64,000 bases of DNA from UBA3006 sp036746695 (GCA_036746695.1 DAIODP010000001.1:1674001-1738000), one strand, 5' to 3'. Positions 42,847 to 51,930 are shown, counted from the stretch's first letter. The notes: a model not told the origin generated them from the sequence alone. Translations and numbers: made by a program.

Positions 42847-44283
42847 GTGACTCGTAACTATGTGGTGCGCACCTTTGGGTGCCAGATGAATGCCCACGAC
42901 TCCGAGCGCATTTCAGGCTTGCTCGAGCAAGACGGCATGCAGCGCGTCGAGAGCGAAGATGACGCAGACGTCATCGTGTTGAACACCTGTTGTATTCGCG
43001 AAAACGCCGACGAGAAGTTGTACGGCACACTTGGCTGGTTGAAGCCATGGAAAGAAGCGGGCATTGCCCAAGGCCGCGAGCGCCAAATCATGGTTGCCGG
43101 TTGTCTGGCACAAAAAGATAAAGAACTGGTTCGCTCTAAGGCCCCCTATGTCGACGTGGTGATGGGCACCCACAATGTGCATCGTGCCGTTGAGTTGCTC
43201 GACATTGCCGCAACACGTGGTGCAGTCACCGAGATCTTTGACGAAGCCGTTATCGATGATCACGCGCTGTTCCCAAGCGCGTTGCCTGTGCGCCGCGAGA
43301 AGTCCTATAACGCGTGGGTCACCATTCAGATTGGCTGCGACAACACCTGCACCTATTGCATCGTGCCAAGTGTGCGCGGCAAAGAGATCAGCCGCCCATT
43401 TAACGACATCGTGGACGAGGTGCGACAGCTTGCACAAACCGGAGTAACCGAGGTTTCTCTATTAGGTCAAAACGTGAACAGCTACGGCCGCGACCTCTCA
43501 CTTACCGCCCGTAAAGACGGCGACACATCAGTGAAAGTGCGCCCACAGTTTGGCGAGTTGCTTCGCGCTGTTGGCGCAGTGGAGGGCATTCGCCGTGTTC
43601 GCTATGTCAGCCCGCACCCGAAGGACATGAACTTGGAAACGCTGCAGGCAATGGCGCAGGTGGATGCGGTGTGTGAGCACCTTCACTACCCACTGCAGTC
43701 GGGCTCGGATCGCGTGTTGTCGTTGATGCATCGCGGTTACACAGCCGAGAAGTATCTGGCCCGCTTAGCCGAAGCACGCGCACTCATTCCCGACTTGGCC
43801 GTTACCACCGACATCATCGTTGGCTTCCCAGGCGAGACCGAAGAAGACTTTCAGCAAACCATGGACGTTGCAGCACAGGCCATGTTCGACTCGGCATACC
43901 TATTCATCTTTTCGCCACGCGAGGGCACGCAAGCAGCAACCATGCAGGATCAGTTTGTGGATGCAGAAGTGGCAGGCGACAGGTACAACCGCATCAAAGT
44001 GGTGCTCGATCGCACGGCGCTGATTAAACATCAAGAGCGAATTGGGCGTGTAGAAGAAGTCATCGTAGAAGGCGTGAATAAACGAGATGAGAAGAAGATG
44101 ACTGGTCGCACACGACAGAACAAGTTGGTGCACTTTGCAACGCCCGAGCTATTGCGTGTCGGCACGTACGCCTCGGTGCGCATTGAAGACGCAGCACGGT
44201 TCCATCTTTCGGGCACGCTCGTTGATGTGGGTGCCGCGCCAACACACAAAGTGCACCTCTCGGTGCAGGCTGTTGGCCAATAG
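42847..44283 (+). CDS. miaB: tRNA-2-methylthio-N6-dimethylallyladenosine synthase MiaB
   Basis: 478 residues, GTG start. Radical SAM methylthiotransferase that adds the 2-methylthio group to i6A37 in tRNAs reading UNN codons. Three domains in order: UPF0004 with FGCQMNAHDSERI, NTCCIRENA and a third Cys in VAGCLAQ (auxiliary 4Fe-4S); radical SAM with GCDNTCTYCIVP (near 158) and VSLLGQNVNSYG; TRAM at the C-terminus. The next gene, miaA, makes its substrate and starts at the base after the stop. Confidence 0.95.
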   Translation: MTRNYVVRTFGCQMNAHDSERISGLLEQDGMQRVESEDDADVIVLNTCCIRENADEKLYGTLGWLKPWKEAGIAQGRERQIMVAGCLAQKDKELVRSKAPYVDVVMGTHNVHRAVELLDIAATRGAVTEIFDEAVIDDHALFPSALPVRREKSYNAWVTIQIGCDNTCTYCIVPSVRGKEISRPFNDIVDEVRQLAQTGVTEVSLLGQNVNSYGRDLSLTARKDGDTSVKVRPQFGELLRAVGAVEGIRRVRYVSPHPKDMNLETLQAMAQVDAVCEHLHYPLQSGSDRVLSLMHRGYTAEKYLARLAEARALIPDLAVTTDIIVGFPGETEEDFQQTMDVAAQAMFDSAYLFIFSPREGTQAATMQDQFVDAEVAGDRYNRIKVVLDRTALIKHQERIGRVEEVIVEGVNKRDEKKMTGRTRQNKLVHFATPELLRVGTYASVRIEDAARFHLSGTLVDVGAAPTHKVHLSVQAVGQ

Positions 44284-45195
44284 ATGAGTGTCGAACGCAA
44301 ACCAATAGTCATCCTTGGCCCCACTGCAAGCGGCAAGAGCGACTCGGCCATGTCGGCTGCGCTCAACAATGGCAACACCGAGATCGTGGTGTGCGATGCC
44401 ATGCAGGTGTATAAACGAATGGACATTGGCACGGCCAAGCCAACCCTGGAAGACCAGCAGAAGGTGGAGCATCATTGCATCGACCTCGTCGAGCCAAGCG
44501 CGAGGTTCACGGTGTCCGACTACCAAATAGCAGCACGCGCTGCAGTCGCCGACATTCATGCGCGTGACAAAAACGCGCTTGTTGTTGCGGGCACGGGTTT
44601 GTATCTCACATCACTCATTGACGACTTATCGTTTCCTGGCGAGTGGCCAGAAATCAGGCGCGAATTGCAAGAAGAGCCAGATGTGAACACGCTGTACCGC
44701 CGGTTGAAGGCGCTCGACCCAGTGGCAGCAGCAAACATCGAACGAAGCAACCGTAGGCGCATTGAGCGCGCGCTTGAAGTGTGCATGGGCAGCGGCAAAC
44801 CATTTAGCGACAACGCACCAGGCACGGGCGCATACCCCGACAATGGTGTGGTGCAAATTGGTTTGTTGTGGCCGCGCGATGTTTTGGTGAAACGTGTTGC
44901 CGAGCGAGTGAACGCAATGCTCAAGTGGGGCTTCCTCGATGAAGTGCGCGACTTGCGCAAGAGCGGAAACATGTCAATTACTGCGAAGCAAGCGTTGGGT
45001 TATGCCGAATTGCTGCGGCACCTAGAGGGTAAGTGCACGCTCGAGCAGGCCGTTGGCGACATCGTGATCCACACTCGCCAGTTTGCTGTGCGCCAAGAGC
45101 GCTGGTTCCGCCGCGATCCACGCATTACTTGGGTGAACATTGAAAAGAACCCCGTTGCCGAAATCGGTGCGGTATTGGCCAAGCACCTGAACTAG
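44284..45195 (+). CDS. miaA: tRNA dimethylallyltransferase MiaA
   Basis: 303 residues; ATG directly after the miaB stop. Transfers the dimethylallyl group from DMAPP to A37 of tRNA. P-loop GPTASGKSDSA near 11, CDAMQVYKRMDIGTAKPT near 40, GTGLYLTSLIDD near 100 and RRRIERALEVCMGSGKP near 160; C-terminal TRQFAVRQERWFRRD. With miaB it forms a two-step modification operon. Confidence 0.95.
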   Translation: MSVERKPIVILGPTASGKSDSAMSAALNNGNTEIVVCDAMQVYKRMDIGTAKPTLEDQQKVEHHCIDLVEPSARFTVSDYQIAARAAVADIHARDKNALVVAGTGLYLTSLIDDLSFPGEWPEIRRELQEEPDVNTLYRRLKALDPVAAANIERSNRRRIERALEVCMGSGKPFSDNAPGTGAYPDNGVVQIGLLWPRDVLVKRVAERVNAMLKWGFLDEVRDLRKSGNMSITAKQALGYAELLRHLEGKCTLEQAVGDIVIHTRQFAVRQERWFRRDPRITWVNIEKNPVAEIGAVLAKHLN

Positions 45196-45207
45196 AAATA
45201 GAGGGCA

Positions 45208-46047
45208 ATGAGCACGCCGTTTCCCGTCACTATTACCAAGCACAATGGCTTGGGTAACGATTTCTTGGTGCTTGAAACAGCGCAGGTTGCAGCACACTCG
45301 AATATCGATTGGCCCGCACAGGCACGGCTTCTGTGCAACCGCGAGTCACACATTGGCGCCGACGGTTTGTTGTTGCTCGGGCGCGTTGCCGAAGACGAAA
45401 TTTCGATGCGTCTCTATAACTCCGACGGCTCGCTTGCCGAGATGAGCGGCAACGGCATTCGTTGCATCGCGCAGGCCGCCACCATGTTGTACGGCCACAG
45501 TGGCGTAGTGCGCTACATGGTGCACAGTGATGCAGGCCTTCGCGAAGTGGTGGTCACGCCGCGCGACGCAGAGGGCAGCGTGGTCGACGCCAGTGTGGAC
45601 ATGGGCCCAATCACTGCTTTGCCCGAAGCCCGCAACTGGGCTGCATTGGGCGTGGATGCAATGCGTCCTGTGGCGCACTTGTCGGTTGGCAACCCGCACG
45701 CGGTTGTTGGTGTAGACGATGTGAAGGTTGTTCCATTGCAGCAACTTGGCGAGATGGTGCCGCAAATCAATTTGGAAATAGTGGAGCCTGGCCCGGAAAC
45801 CAATGCCATCACCATGCGCGTGCACGAACGTGGCGCTGGCATCACCCAAGCCTGTGGCACCGGTGCATGTGCAAGTGCGTGGGCTGCAGTGCAGTGGGGC
45901 CTTGTGCCAGCCAAAGCCGAAGATGTATTGGTGCACATGGATGGCGGCGATGTTCGGGTTCGCGTGAACAGCCCCAAGCCGGGCCATGTGACGTTGATCG
46001 GCCCAGCCGAATTCATGCAGTCCGCCCAGGTTGAATTGATTCTGTGA
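45208..46047 (+). CDS. dapF: Diaminopimelate epimerase (first catalytic Cys replaced by Ser)
   Basis: 279 residues, ATG after GAGGGC. Converts LL- to meso-diaminopimelate for lysine and peptidoglycan. Two-lobed fold: HNGLGNDFLV, NRESHIGADGLLLL, YNSDGSLAEMSGNGIRC, then TQACGTGACASAW. In studied DapF enzymes one Cys in the (M/Q)CGNG motif and one in the CGTG motif act as the acid/base pair. Here the second is present (Cys216) but the first is Ser80, coded AGC at 45445. The neighbouring dapC and the overall conservation argue for a working epimerase or a close relative. hflX overlaps the end by 4 bp. Confidence 0.88.
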   Translation: MSTPFPVTITKHNGLGNDFLVLETAQVAAHSNIDWPAQARLLCNRESHIGADGLLLLGRVAEDEISMRLYNSDGSLAEMSGNGIRCIAQAATMLYGHSGVVRYMVHSDAGLREVVVTPRDAEGSVVDASVDMGPITALPEARNWAALGVDAMRPVAHLSVGNPHAVVGVDDVKVVPLQQLGEMVPQINLEIVEPGPETNAITMRVHERGAGITQACGTGACASAWAAVQWGLVPAKAEDVLVHMDGGDVRVRVNSPKPGHVTLIGPAEFMQSAQVELIL

Positions 46048-47357
46048 GCAACCCATACCAGCAGGCGCTCGGTCAGACACTGATCGACCGCAGCATTCGC
46101 GAGCGCATCGTGCTCGTTGGTGTGATTTTTGATGGTCATGACGAAGAAGAAACCGACGAGAGCCTTAACGAACTTGCGCGCTTGATTGACACGGCAGGTG
46201 CCGACGAAGCAGCGCGCATGACGCAACGCAGGGCAGCACCCGACCCAACGTTCTTCATTGGCAAGGGCAAAGTGCAAGAACTTAAGGAATTGTGTTTGGC
46301 AGTAGATGCCGACACCGTGGTATTTGATAACGAATTGTCGCCAGGGCAGCAGTACAACCTAGAAAAGTTGCTTGGTCGTACCGCCATCGATCGCACCGCA
46401 GTAATCCTGGACATCTTCGCGCAGAATGCACACACGCTTGAGGGTAAGGCACAAGTAGAACTTGCGTTGCTTCGTTACAAGTTGCCGCGTTTGCGCAGAG
46501 GTATTTCGGAAGCCATGTCGCAGCAGGGTGCAGGCATCGGTTCGCGAGGCCCTGGTGAAACCAAACTCGAAGTTGACCGACGAAAAATTCAGGACAAGAT
46601 CGTCAAACTCAGCCGCGACCTCGTCAACCTGCACAACAACCGACGCGAACAGGCCAAGAGCCGATCGCGAAGTGGGCTTGGTGCCGTTTCAATCGTTGGT
46701 TACACCAACGCCGGGAAGAGCACGCTGCTCAATCACCTCACTCATGCAGGCGTATTAGTAGAGAACAGGTTGTTCGCAACGCTCGACCCAACCACACGCA
46801 GGCTTTCGTTGCCTGGTGGCGAGCCCGTGTTGCTCAGCGACACCGTTGGTTTCGTCAAGCGACTGCCGCACGGTTTGGTCGAGTCGTTTAAAAGCACGCT
46901 CGAAGTTGCAGTACTCAGCGACTTGCTCTTGCACGTTGTCGACTCCACATCGGTCGACCCACAAGGGCAGATAGACGCAGTGCGTTTGGTGCTGAAGGAA
47001 ATTGGCGCTGGTGACGTTCCCGAACTCTTGGTATTCAACAAAGCCGACATGGCGCCCGAAGCCGCCGAGCAAATGGTGCAACTGCATCAGGGGTCGGTGG
47101 CAATCTCTGCAGTTTCAGGCGAGGGCATCGAGAAGCTGTTGCAAACCATTGGCGACAGAATGCGATCCATCACCGCCGTTGTCGAATTACTCGTTCCCTA
47201 CGACCGGGGCGATATTGTCGCTGCCGTGCATAGAGAAGGAGAAGTGGTGTCCACAGCCAACGAAGACGACGGCATGCGAATTCGTGCGCGCCTCGCCGAC
47301 GCGTCTGCTGGCCGGCTCAGTGAGTTCGTTGTTTCTCCTCGTAAGGACGTGGCATGA
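46044..47357 (+). CDS. hflX: GTPase HflX
   Basis: 437 residues, GTG start overlapping the dapF stop. Ribosome-associated GTPase that splits stalled 70S or 100S ribosomes under stress. N-terminal HflX domain with the glycine-rich RRGISEAMSQQGAGIGSRGP and GETKLEVDRR linker, then G1 GYTNAGKSTLLN near 215, TLDPTTRR (G2), SDTVGFVKRLPH (G3), NKADM (G4). The C-terminal extension of about 70 residues is typical. It is coupled to dapC by a further 4-bp overlap. Confidence 0.94.
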   Translation: MSNPYQQALGQTLIDRSIRERIVLVGVIFDGHDEEETDESLNELARLIDTAGADEAARMTQRRAAPDPTFFIGKGKVQELKELCLAVDADTVVFDNELSPGQQYNLEKLLGRTAIDRTAVILDIFAQNAHTLEGKAQVELALLRYKLPRLRRGISEAMSQQGAGIGSRGPGETKLEVDRRKIQDKIVKLSRDLVNLHNNRREQAKSRSRSGLGAVSIVGYTNAGKSTLLNHLTHAGVLVENRLFATLDPTTRRLSLPGGEPVLLSDTVGFVKRLPHGLVESFKSTLEVAVLSDLLLHVVDSTSVDPQGQIDAVRLVLKEIGAGDVPELLVFNKADMAPEAAEQMVQLHQGSVAISAVSGEGIEKLLQTIGDRMRSITAVVELLVPYDRGDIVAAVHREGEVVSTANEDDGMRIRARLADASAGRLSEFVVSPRKDVA

Positions 47358-48460
47358 CCGAAGGCTTTGTTCCACCGCCGTACCCGTACGACAGACTCGA
47401 TGCGTTTAAGGCTGTTGCTGCCAAGCACCAGGGCGGCGTTATCGACTTAAGCGTGGGCGACCCATGCGACCCACCGAGTGCGGCTGTCATTGCCGCGCTA
47501 TCCACATCAAACCTCGAGCGTGGCTACCCACCATCTATTGGCATCGAGCCACTTCGCGCAGCAGCGCGTAATTGGATGCAACGATCGTTCGACATCGACA
47601 TCCCGTTGTCGCAGATTGCCGCAGCAGTTGGCAGCAAAGAGTTTGTTGTAACGACACCGCAGTGGATGAAGTTGCGCACGCCATCGCGTGACACCGTGTT
47701 GTTTCCAGCCGTCAGTTACCCAAGCTATGCAATGGGCGCAACGCTCTCTGGTTGCAGGCCAGTTGCCGTGCCAATGACCGCATCGGGTGGTATCGACATC
47801 AGCAAAATCAGTGCCGACGATGCCAAGCGCGCACTCATGATCTGGATGAACTCGCCAAGCAACCCAACGGGTGCGCTCGACGACATGGAGGCAGTGGTCA
47901 AGTGGGGTAGAGCAAACAACGTTCCCGTGTTTAGCGACGAGTGCTATGTGGAGTTCACGTGGCAAGGCAAGCCAGCCACTGCATTGCAATACGGCACAGA
48001 GGGTGTCATTGCGTTGCACTCGCTATCAAAGCGTTCCAACCTTGCAGGTTTGCGCGTTGCTTTCTACGCAGGCGACGCCGACATCGTTCACTACTTAAAA
48101 GAAGTACGAAAACATGCTGGGCTCATGGTTCCTGGCCCCGCACAAGCAGCGGGCGTCGTTGCACTCAACGATGTTGAGGGCGTAAAGGTGCAGGCGCAGG
48201 TGTATCGCCGTCGTTTGGAACGCACCGCCCAGGTATTAAGCAAGTGGTCGGGCCGAACCATCGATTTGCCAGCCGGCGGTTTCTACTTGTGGTTCGACGC
48301 AACGGATGGCTGGGAGTTTGCCGAGCGTTTGGCAACGGAAGGCGGCGCGCTCGTCAGCCCTGGCGATTTCTACGGTGAGGGTGGCTCGAACAATGTTCGT
48401 GTTGCGGTGGTGCAGCCCGATGATCGCATCGAGTTGCTCGCCCAACGACTAAATAAGTAG
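47354..48460 (+). CDS. dapC: Succinyldiaminopimelate transaminase (DapC-type)
   Basis: 368 residues, ATG overlapping the hflX stop. Class I/II PLP aminotransferase: LSVGDPCDPPS near 32, MNSPSNPTGALDD near 160, DECYVEF near 195 and Lys in SLSKRSNLAGLRVAF near 225. It fits the actinobacterial DapC family, which makes N-succinyl-LL-diaminopimelate. Its position in one operon with dapF supports this. Related aminotransferases act on other amino acids, so substrate assignment rests partly on context. Confidence 0.83.
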   Translation: MTEGFVPPPYPYDRLDAFKAVAAKHQGGVIDLSVGDPCDPPSAAVIAALSTSNLERGYPPSIGIEPLRAAARNWMQRSFDIDIPLSQIAAAVGSKEFVVTTPQWMKLRTPSRDTVLFPAVSYPSYAMGATLSGCRPVAVPMTASGGIDISKISADDAKRALMIWMNSPSNPTGALDDMEAVVKWGRANNVPVFSDECYVEFTWQGKPATALQYGTEGVIALHSLSKRSNLAGLRVAFYAGDADIVHYLKEVRKHAGLMVPGPAQAAGVVALNDVEGVKVQAQVYRRRLERTAQVLSKWSGRTIDLPAGGFYLWFDATDGWEFAERLATEGGALVSPGDFYGEGGSNNVRVAVVQPDDRIELLAQRLNK

Positions 48461-48528
48461 TCATTCGGTTATTGTCTGAGGGTTACCTCTCACACGTTCG
48501 TGTTTGGTTCCTAGGACAGGACAGTGTT

Positions 48529-50229
48529 ATGAGTCGTTTGCATCGTGTGGTTGTTGTTGCCGTGTTGGCGTTTGGTGTGATGTTGACAAGTGCTGGCGGT
48601 GTGGTTGGCGCCAAGCCGCAACCTGCTCCTGGCGGGGTGTGTTCGAAGGTTGGGCAGGTTGTTTCGGATCCAGTTCCGTTGGTGTGTAAGCAAACTGCAG
48701 TCAAAGGGTTGCGTTGGCGCAAGGCCCTAACTACTTCAACTACCACAACGACTACGACTACGTCAGTTGCACCTTCTACAACTGTGGCTGTGGTGCCAAC
48801 AGTTTCGTTAGCTGCAACGTTTATTGATAGCGGCACGTTTCCTAAAGCAGCCGTGGTCACCGCCAATGTTGCTGGCACGGTGTATCTCATTGAAGGTGCT
48901 TCACCTGTAAGCACAGTTTCAGACATCACGTCTGCCCGCTATTACCGATGGACATCTGGTGTAGTTACGGCAAACACCCCGACATCTATTGCGTTAGATG
49001 TGAATGTGTTAACTAACGGGTATTACCGGGTGTTTGTTGCCAACAGTCAAGGTGTGTTGTCTGCGCCAGCTTTCAACAAGGTGACTATCAGCATTTCTCG
49101 TGCATCGGATGTTGCGGCATTGTCTTGCGCTGCGGGAGGTGTTTGTGCAGTTGGTGAAACGGGGCCAGGCGGGGGTGTGGTGTTCTATGTTCAAGCTGCA
49201 GGTGGCACTTTCTCTTGTGGGGCGACTCTCGCGTCAACTTGCCGATATCTGGAAGCCGCACCGACAACGGGAACAAATAGCTGGAGCGATGCGCAATATG
49301 TGTGGTCAGGCAACACGTCGACATTGATTGGCTCTGCCGCGCAAGGTGAAGGAGTGGGTACCGGTTACAAAAATACTGAAGCAATTGTCGCGCAAAGTTC
49401 GACCGCAAATAGGGCGGGAACGATTGCTCGCGCATATCGCGGACCAAACAATCTTTCCGACTGGTATCTGCCATCGAAAGGCGAGCTGAATGAGTTATAT
49501 CGCGAGAGGGTTAGGATTAGTGGTAATTCGGCTGTCAGTTATTGGAGTTCCACTGAGGTCGATGCCAACGTCGCGTGGATGCAACATTTCTATAACGGCT
49601 TTCAGGGAGACGACGCCAAGTCGACCGGCACGTACTATGTGCGTCCAGTGCGAGCTTTTGGAGGCCTGTTGGCATGTGCTGATGGTGGTATTTGTGCAGT
49701 TGGTGACACTGGGCCCGGAGGCGGAGTGGTCTACATTTTGTCGACAACTTCTGGCAATACCACTGGCTTGACGTTTGAAGCGGCGCGTAACGATTGGAAC
49801 GGCAGTGCGCCCGACGGTACTGCAAAATGGTGTGGTGCAGGAACAGCAATTTCGGGCCTTGGCACGGCAATCGGAACGGGCTCATCAAACTCCTCCACAC
49901 TTGCTACGAGTTGCTCGTCAACAGGAACGGATGATGCTGCGGAATATGTACGGGGCAAAACAATTGGTGGGAAAACCGATTGGTTTCTACCTTCACGAGA
50001 CGAGGCCTTGGCGATTTACACGCAGCGCTCAGTGTTCACGGGTAATTATGCAATCAATGAGCTGACCGTGGATACTGCGCGTTATCTCACGTCGACACAG
50101 GGAACGTTGGCGGGGAATGCTCTCGGAGCGTACTTACAAGGTTCGGGATTTCCGGGAACCAGCCAAGACTTAAGTAAGACGTTCGGTTTCAGCATTCGAC
50201 CAGTCCGATCGTTTACTGCAGGTTCGTAA
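48529..50229 (+). CDS. Secreted protein with two Lcl/DUF1566-like domains
   Basis: 566 residues from the ATG at 48529 (AGG 8 bp upstream); the open frame begins earlier at 48472. Signal peptide at 1-28 (VVVVAVLAFGVMLTSAGGVVGA), a Thr-rich linker at about 72-95, an Ig-like segment, then two C-terminal units. Each unit starts with a conserved CA(A/D)GG(V/I)CAVG(E/D)TGPGGGVV motif and ends in WYLPSKGELNELY...YWSSTEV...YYVRPVRAF or the related DWFLPSRDEAL...FSIRPVRSF, the C-terminal Lcl (DUF1566) pattern. Such domains occur in surface and fibre-like proteins and bind polysaccharides in some bacteria. No membrane anchor, so it is probably released. Convergent with lexA. Confidence 0.8.
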   Translation: MSRLHRVVVVAVLAFGVMLTSAGGVVGAKPQPAPGGVCSKVGQVVSDPVPLVCKQTAVKGLRWRKALTTSTTTTTTTTSVAPSTTVAVVPTVSLAATFIDSGTFPKAAVVTANVAGTVYLIEGASPVSTVSDITSARYYRWTSGVVTANTPTSIALDVNVLTNGYYRVFVANSQGVLSAPAFNKVTISISRASDVAALSCAAGGVCAVGETGPGGGVVFYVQAAGGTFSCGATLASTCRYLEAAPTTGTNSWSDAQYVWSGNTSTLIGSAAQGEGVGTGYKNTEAIVAQSSTANRAGTIARAYRGPNNLSDWYLPSKGELNELYRERVRISGNSAVSYWSSTEVDANVAWMQHFYNGFQGDDAKSTGTYYVRPVRAFGGLLACADGGICAVGDTGPGGGVVYILSTTSGNTTGLTFEAARNDWNGSAPDGTAKWCGAGTAISGLGTAIGTGSSNSSTLATSCSSTGTDDAAEYVRGKTIGGKTDWFLPSRDEALAIYTQRSVFTGNYAINELTVDTARYLTSTQGTLAGNALGAYLQGSGFPGTSQDLSKTFGFSIRPVRSFTAGS

Positions 50230-50230
50230 A

Positions 50231-50881
50231 TTAGAGACGACGCAACACGGTGACGAGCTTGCCGTATACCGACACCTCGCCAGTTTCGAAGACCATTGGT
50301 TTCATGGTGGCGTTCGAAGGTGTGAGCGTGATCTTGTTGCCGCTCTTTGTGAATGTCTTGATGGTTGCCTCGTCGCCGGGAATGCCTGCAACAACAATGT
50401 CGCCGTTATTGGCGGTGGCTTGCTGACGGCAGACGACGAAGTCGCCATCCAGAATGCCAGCGTCGATCATGGAGTTGCCGCGTACGCGAAGCATGAATAG
50501 TTCGCCGTCACCGGTGAAGTCCATTGGGAGGGGAACGAGTTCTTCAACGTTCTCTTGCGCGAGCACATTGACGCCTGCGGCAACGTCGCCAACAAGGGGA
50601 ACGTGCTTTGTCGGCCTGCGCTCCATGGCAACACCGCTTGATGCTTCGTAACGAACTTCGATGGCGCGTGGCTTCGTTGGGTCGCGGTGGAGGTAGCCCA
50701 GTTTCTGCAATGTGCCCAGGTGATTGTGCACGGTGGCCGAGGAGCTGAGGCCTACGGCCTCGCCAATCTCGCGGACGGAGGGCGGGTAGCCGCGGTCGCG
50801 CATGTTGGTTTCGATGAAATCGAGGATGCCGCGCTGGCGGTCGGTGAGCTGGGTGTGGGCTGGCTGGGGGGCGGAAGTCAT
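50231..50881 (-). CDS. lexA: SOS repressor LexA
   Basis: 216 residues from the ATG at 50881 (MTSAPQPAHTQLTDRQRGIL); an open frame runs to 50956 across the LexA boxes but is not the likely start. N-terminal winged HTH (GYPPSVREIGEAVGLSSSATV, about 31-51), then the S24 autoprotease: cleavage site Ala102-Gly103 in GDVAAGVNV, Ser137 in RGNSMIDAG, Lys175 in EATIKTF. Represses SOS genes until RecA filaments trigger self-cleavage. Three boxes upstream show autoregulation. The order lexA - LysM gene - nrdR equals that of mycobacteria. Confidence 0.96.
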   Translation of the reverse strand: MTSAPQPAHTQLTDRQRGILDFIETNMRDRGYPPSVREIGEAVGLSSSATVHNHLGTLQKLGYLHRDPTKPRAIEVRYEASSGVAMERRPTKHVPLVGDVAAGVNVLAQENVEELVPLPMDFTGDGELFMLRVRGNSMIDAGILDGDFVVCRQQATANNGDIVVAGIPGDEATIKTFTKSGNKITLTPSNATMKPMVFETGEVSVYGKLVTVLRRL

Positions 50882-50913
50882 GGGTTCATCGTACGGGTGT
50901 TCGCCCGCCGAGT

Positions 50914-50973
50914 CAAACACCTGTTCGGAGAACACCCGTTCGCCTAAATCCAACAACTACGAACACCCGTTCG
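50914..50973. promoter_or_regulatory. Three LexA boxes in the lexA / LysM divergent promoter
   Basis: CAAACACCTGTTCG (50914-50927), AGAACACCCGTTCG (50929-50942) and CGAACACCCGTTCG (50960-50973), all with the 5-4-5 layout; a half site CGGGTGTTCG lies at 50894. The third box ends 1 bp before a TATGGT -10-like element (50975-50980), the same element as in the recA promoter. Confidence 0.88.
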
Positions 50974-51021
50974 CTATGGTGGATGTAACCCCGAATAACC
51001 CTTCTACACAAAGGAACCCCC

Positions 51022-51411
51022 ATGGCCTTAGCTCTCCACCACACACACCCAGTTTCCCGCCCAGTTCGCGCCAAGGCTCCTCATTTGCGCCTCATGCCCA
51101 CTCCGGCCCCCATTCAGTTGCCCAAGGTGTCGGCGGCTACCTACCGCCGCAGGCGTTTGGTGGCAATGGCAGCCATTGCCTTGGTCGGGGCGCTGGCCTT
51201 CGGCGCCCTTTCGGGCACGCAAGCCGAGGCCGGCTCGGCCAACAGTTCGGCTGCCAATGCACCACGGTTCGTCATTGCACAACACGGCGACACGTTGTGG
51301 GCAATTGCCCGTCGTGTTGCACCAGAAGGCAACATCGCCGAGCTCGTCGAACAACTTGTAGTGCTCAATGGTGATGCCATTCAAGTTGGTCAACAAGTTC
51401 GTATCCCGTAA
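51022..51411 (+). CDS. Membrane-anchored LysM protein, probable SOS-induced division inhibitor
   Basis: 129 residues, ATG with AAAGGAA upstream. One transmembrane helix at about 46-66 (LVAMAAIALVGALAFGALSG) and a C-terminal LysM domain (FVIAQHGDTLWAIARRV... VLNGDAIQVGQQVRIP). This matches YneA/DivS/ChiZ-type proteins encoded next to lexA in Gram-positive bacteria; those block septation during DNA damage. Position divergent from lexA, with shared LexA boxes, fits the same role. The inhibition itself is inference. Confidence 0.82.
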   Translation: MALALHHTHPVSRPVRAKAPHLRLMPTPAPIQLPKVSAATYRRRRLVAMAAIALVGALAFGALSGTQAEAGSANSSAANAPRFVIAQHGDTLWAIARRVAPEGNIAELVEQLVVLNGDAIQVGQQVRIP

Positions 51412-51443
51412 TCGCATTTATTGCAGGTACTACTGTGTTATTT

Positions 51444-51911
51444 GTGCATTGCCCAAGTTGTGCGTTCGACGATACGAAAGTGATCGATTCGCGTATGTCC
51501 GAAGAGGGCAGCGCAATTCGTCGCCGACGCAACTGCAGCCAATGCGGATATCGCTTCACCACCTACGAGCGCCTGGAAGAGCAGCCGTTGTTTGTGCTGA
51601 AGCGGGGTGGGTCGAAACAGCCGTTTGATAGGGCCAAATTGATGTCGGGCATTCAGGCCGCAGTCAAGGGGCGCCCAGTGGACGACTTGGCAATTATGGA
51701 AATGGCCGAGCGCATCGAGGACAAATTGCGTCTACAAGGTGGCGACGTCACCAGCAGCCAAGTTGGTCACTCTGTGCTGGAACAACTTCGCGAGATTGAC
51801 GAAGTTGCATACATGCGTTTTGCAAGTGTGTACAAAAACTTTGACGACGCAGCCGATTTCAAACGCGAACTTGCGTTACTCGAAAAACACTCCAGCGCAT
51901 CACGCGCATAG
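51444..51911 (+). CDS. nrdR: Transcriptional repressor NrdR
   Basis: 155 residues from the GTG at 51444 (MHCPSCAFDDTKVIDSR); a GTG at 51435 in the same frame would add three residues. N-terminal zinc ribbon (CPSC ... CSQCGYRFTTYER), then an ATP-cone (VLKRGGSKQPFDRAKL... EVAYMRFASVYKNF). NrdR senses ATP/dATP and represses ribonucleotide reductase genes. Its likely target in this window is nrdJ, which has an NrdR-box candidate in its promoter. The gene is convergent with the RibD-like gene. Confidence 0.94.
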   Translation: MHCPSCAFDDTKVIDSRMSEEGSAIRRRRNCSQCGYRFTTYERLEEQPLFVLKRGGSKQPFDRAKLMSGIQAAVKGRPVDDLAIMEMAERIEDKLRLQGGDVTSSQVGHSVLEQLREIDEVAYMRFASVYKNFDDAADFKRELALLEKHSSASRA

Positions 51912-51930
51912 TTGTTAGCGCGTGTAGCGC
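51895..51930. terminator. Possible bidirectional terminator between nrdR and the RibD-like gene
   Basis: Inverted repeat GCGCATCACGCGC - 10 nt - GCGCGTGTAGCGC, spanning the two convergent stop codons. GC-rich, imperfect (one 2-base mismatch), no strong T runs. Confidence 0.45.
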
